Of a stretch of DNA of 64,000 nucleotides, positions 63,013 to 64,000 are shown piece by piece. This DNA comes from Bacillus sp. E(2018) (GTDB taxonomy: Bacteria > Bacillota > Bacilli > Bacillales > Fictibacillaceae), in the NCBI RefSeq assembly GCF_005503015.1, contig NZ_SCOL01000006.1, forward strand, positions 100,884-164,883, read 5' to 3'. The notes below the pieces were generated by a model. That model saw nothing but the letters and a program-made list of their open reading frames with translations. It ran no database searches and had not been told where the DNA came from. The translations under genes and the position numbers were made by a program. The stretch's first letter is position 1. Every line of letters begins with the position of its first letter.

Positions 63013-64000
63013 ATGATTATAAAAGAGCGCCGTACACCTGTTGTTGTCTCCGGTTTACAATTGCTTTTAACCCGACTGCTGCCGCATTATCCTCTGAGAA
63101 CATACTTGGAAGATGAACTCGCTAAGTATTTGTCAGGACATAAAGGCGAACAATCCATCGATTTTCACCTGAAAGACTTACCTCAAAAAGAGTATCTGAT
63201 CTTCCATAACCTCCGTATTCCTCATAACAACTCTTTTTTTCAACTCGATATCCTAATCCTAACTCCGAATTACTTTTTCATTATTGAAGTTAAGAATTTC
63301 TCAGGCAAACTCTATTTTGATCAAGACTTATTTCAACTGATTAGAACTTACAATGGATTAGAAGAAACATTCGCAGATCCTATTTCGCAGTTGAAAAGGC
63401 AGCGTTATTGTTTAATGGACTGGCTTAAAGATCATCATTCTGTGGAAATTCCTGTTGAAGCTGTTGTTGTCATTAGCAACCCTCAAACACAAATCAAAGT
63501 ATCCCCTGGCCGCACGGAAGTTTACAAATGGATTTCTCACAAAATTAATCTTCCAGAAAAAATTCGTTATTTTGATAAGAAGCATTCAGAAGAACGGCTC
63601 TCGATGAAGGACTTACGTAAGCTTTCTAAGGCGCTCTTGAAAGCACATACCTCGCCTACCCCAAACCTGCTGCAAAAATATCAAATTTCACAAGATGACA
63701 TCGTAAAGGGTGTAAGTTGGCCGAGTTGCGGTTTAATTCCAATGATCAGGAATAAAAGAAAGTGGTTCTGTCCTTCGTGTAAGTGTTACTCCAAATCAGC
63801 GCATATTCAGGCATTGAAAGATTATGCTCTTCTGTTTGGCCCTACGATTACCAATAGTCAGTTTCGTGATTTTATTCAGCTAGAATCTAGGACAATAGCT
63901 AAGAAATTACTTTTGAGCATGGACTTACCGACGTCTGGAGAATTACGTCATCGAAAGTATCACTTGGATTTTGATGAATGGCTGTCTCTTATACATATAT
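63013..64000 (+). CDS. NERD-domain protein (nuclease-related domain), cut by the window end
   Basis: The frame is open from ATG at 63013 to the window end (329 codons, no stop). Starts MIIKERRTPVVV; the NERD domain (about 42-165) shows GEQSIDFHL, FQLDILILTPNYFFIIEVKNFSG (Asp and ExK of the nuclease-like core) and VEAVVVISNP. A zinc-finger-like WFCPSCKCYSKS lies near 255. NERD proteins are predicted DNA-processing enzymes of unclear role. An ATG-AAA-TGA at 63008 precedes and overlaps the start and is better spaced from GGAGAG. Confidence 0.9.
   Translation, partial: MIIKERRTPVVVSGLQLLLTRLLPHYPLRTYLEDELAKYLSGHKGEQSIDFHLKDLPQKEYLIFHNLRIPHNNSFFQLDILILTPNYFFIIEVKNFSGKLYFDQDLFQLIRTYNGLEETFADPISQLKRQRYCLMDWLKDHHSVEIPVEAVVVISNPQTQIKVSPGRTEVYKWISHKINLPEKIRYFDKKHSEERLSMKDLRKLSKALLKAHTSPTPNLLQKYQISQDDIVKGVSWPSCGLIPMIRNKRKWFCPSCKCYSKSAHIQALKDYALLFGPTITNSQFRDFIQLESRTIAKKLLLSMDLPTSGELRHRKYHLDFDEWLSLIHI

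Noticed and set aside
1..64000. tRNA, rRNA and replication-origin features
   Set aside because: No conserved tRNA T-loop strings with matching acceptor stems, rRNA segments or DnaA-box clusters were noticed by eye; a dedicated scan was not possible.

Overview
The window looks like chromosomal DNA of a low-GC Gram-positive spore-former of the Bacillaceae, possibly Fictibacillus or a close relative (the genus is a guess). The reasons are AGGAGG-type ribosome binding sites, frequent TTG/GTG starts, sigma-A promoters, an SLH-type S-layer protein, LtaS-type lipoteichoic acid synthases, many intrinsic terminators and lipoproteins with Bacillus-like leaders. No rRNA, tRNA or CRISPR array was found.

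Region 1 (1-20.5 kb and 27.3-46.8 kb) is a cell-surface island. About ten exported proteins carry the 'copper amine oxidase N-terminal' stalk domain (PF07833 type), joined to a polysaccharide deacetylase, a trypsin-like protease, a degenerate protease, an SGNH esterase, an L,D-transpeptidase, an NPCBM-like domain or unknown domains. Six proteins carry three SLH domains: two small paralogues, the probable main S-layer protein (1099 aa, strong promoter), an NlpC/P60 peptidase, a subtilase and an amidase_3. Two LtaS paralogues, a second large subtilase, a C39 peptidase, VanZ, Nudix and UDP-GlcNAc 2-epimerase (mnaA, source of UDP-ManNAc for wall polymers) complete it. At 20.6 kb a c-di-GMP-I riboswitch with its own terminator precedes a zinc-binding membrane protein and a stalk/NPCBM protein, which ties part of this surface set to c-di-GMP.

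Region 2 (20.9-27.0 kb) looks like an acquired or decaying island: an IS21 istA remnant, a GHSKGG lipase-like protein, a tyrosine recombinase with an adjacent HTH gene, a DUF4917 (SIR2-like) gene interrupted by one in-frame TAG, and a membrane protein. Between 16.6 and 19.3 kb several lipoprotein/stalk genes contain frameshifts, so either they are pseudogenes or this stretch has homopolymer sequence errors.

Region 3 (46.8-62.8 kb) is one long minus-strand carbohydrate locus. In transcription order it holds a secreted GHL10-type glycosidase-like protein, a PhnP-like metallo-hydrolase, NanE, an RpiR/MurR-type regulator, a CE7 acetyl esterase, a ROK kinase, an FAD oxidoreductase, a second CE7 esterase, a cytosolic GHL10 paralogue, a sugar-binding lipoprotein, two ABC permeases, a YesL/DUF624 protein and DUF4127. 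No ABC ATPase is present, so an MsmX-like shared ATPase is expected. The combination suggests uptake and breakdown of an O-acetylated, amino-sugar (probably ManNAc/GlcNAc) polymer. Turnover of the secondary cell wall polymer that holds SLH proteins is one attractive but unproven substrate. The window ends inside a plus-strand NERD-domain gene.

Non-coding features of note are a degenerate ~21-bp tandem repeat (CTATGAGTCAAA core) between the transporter genes, and four copies of a GGGGTCAGACCCC palindrome, two of which contain the stop codon of the adjacent gene.
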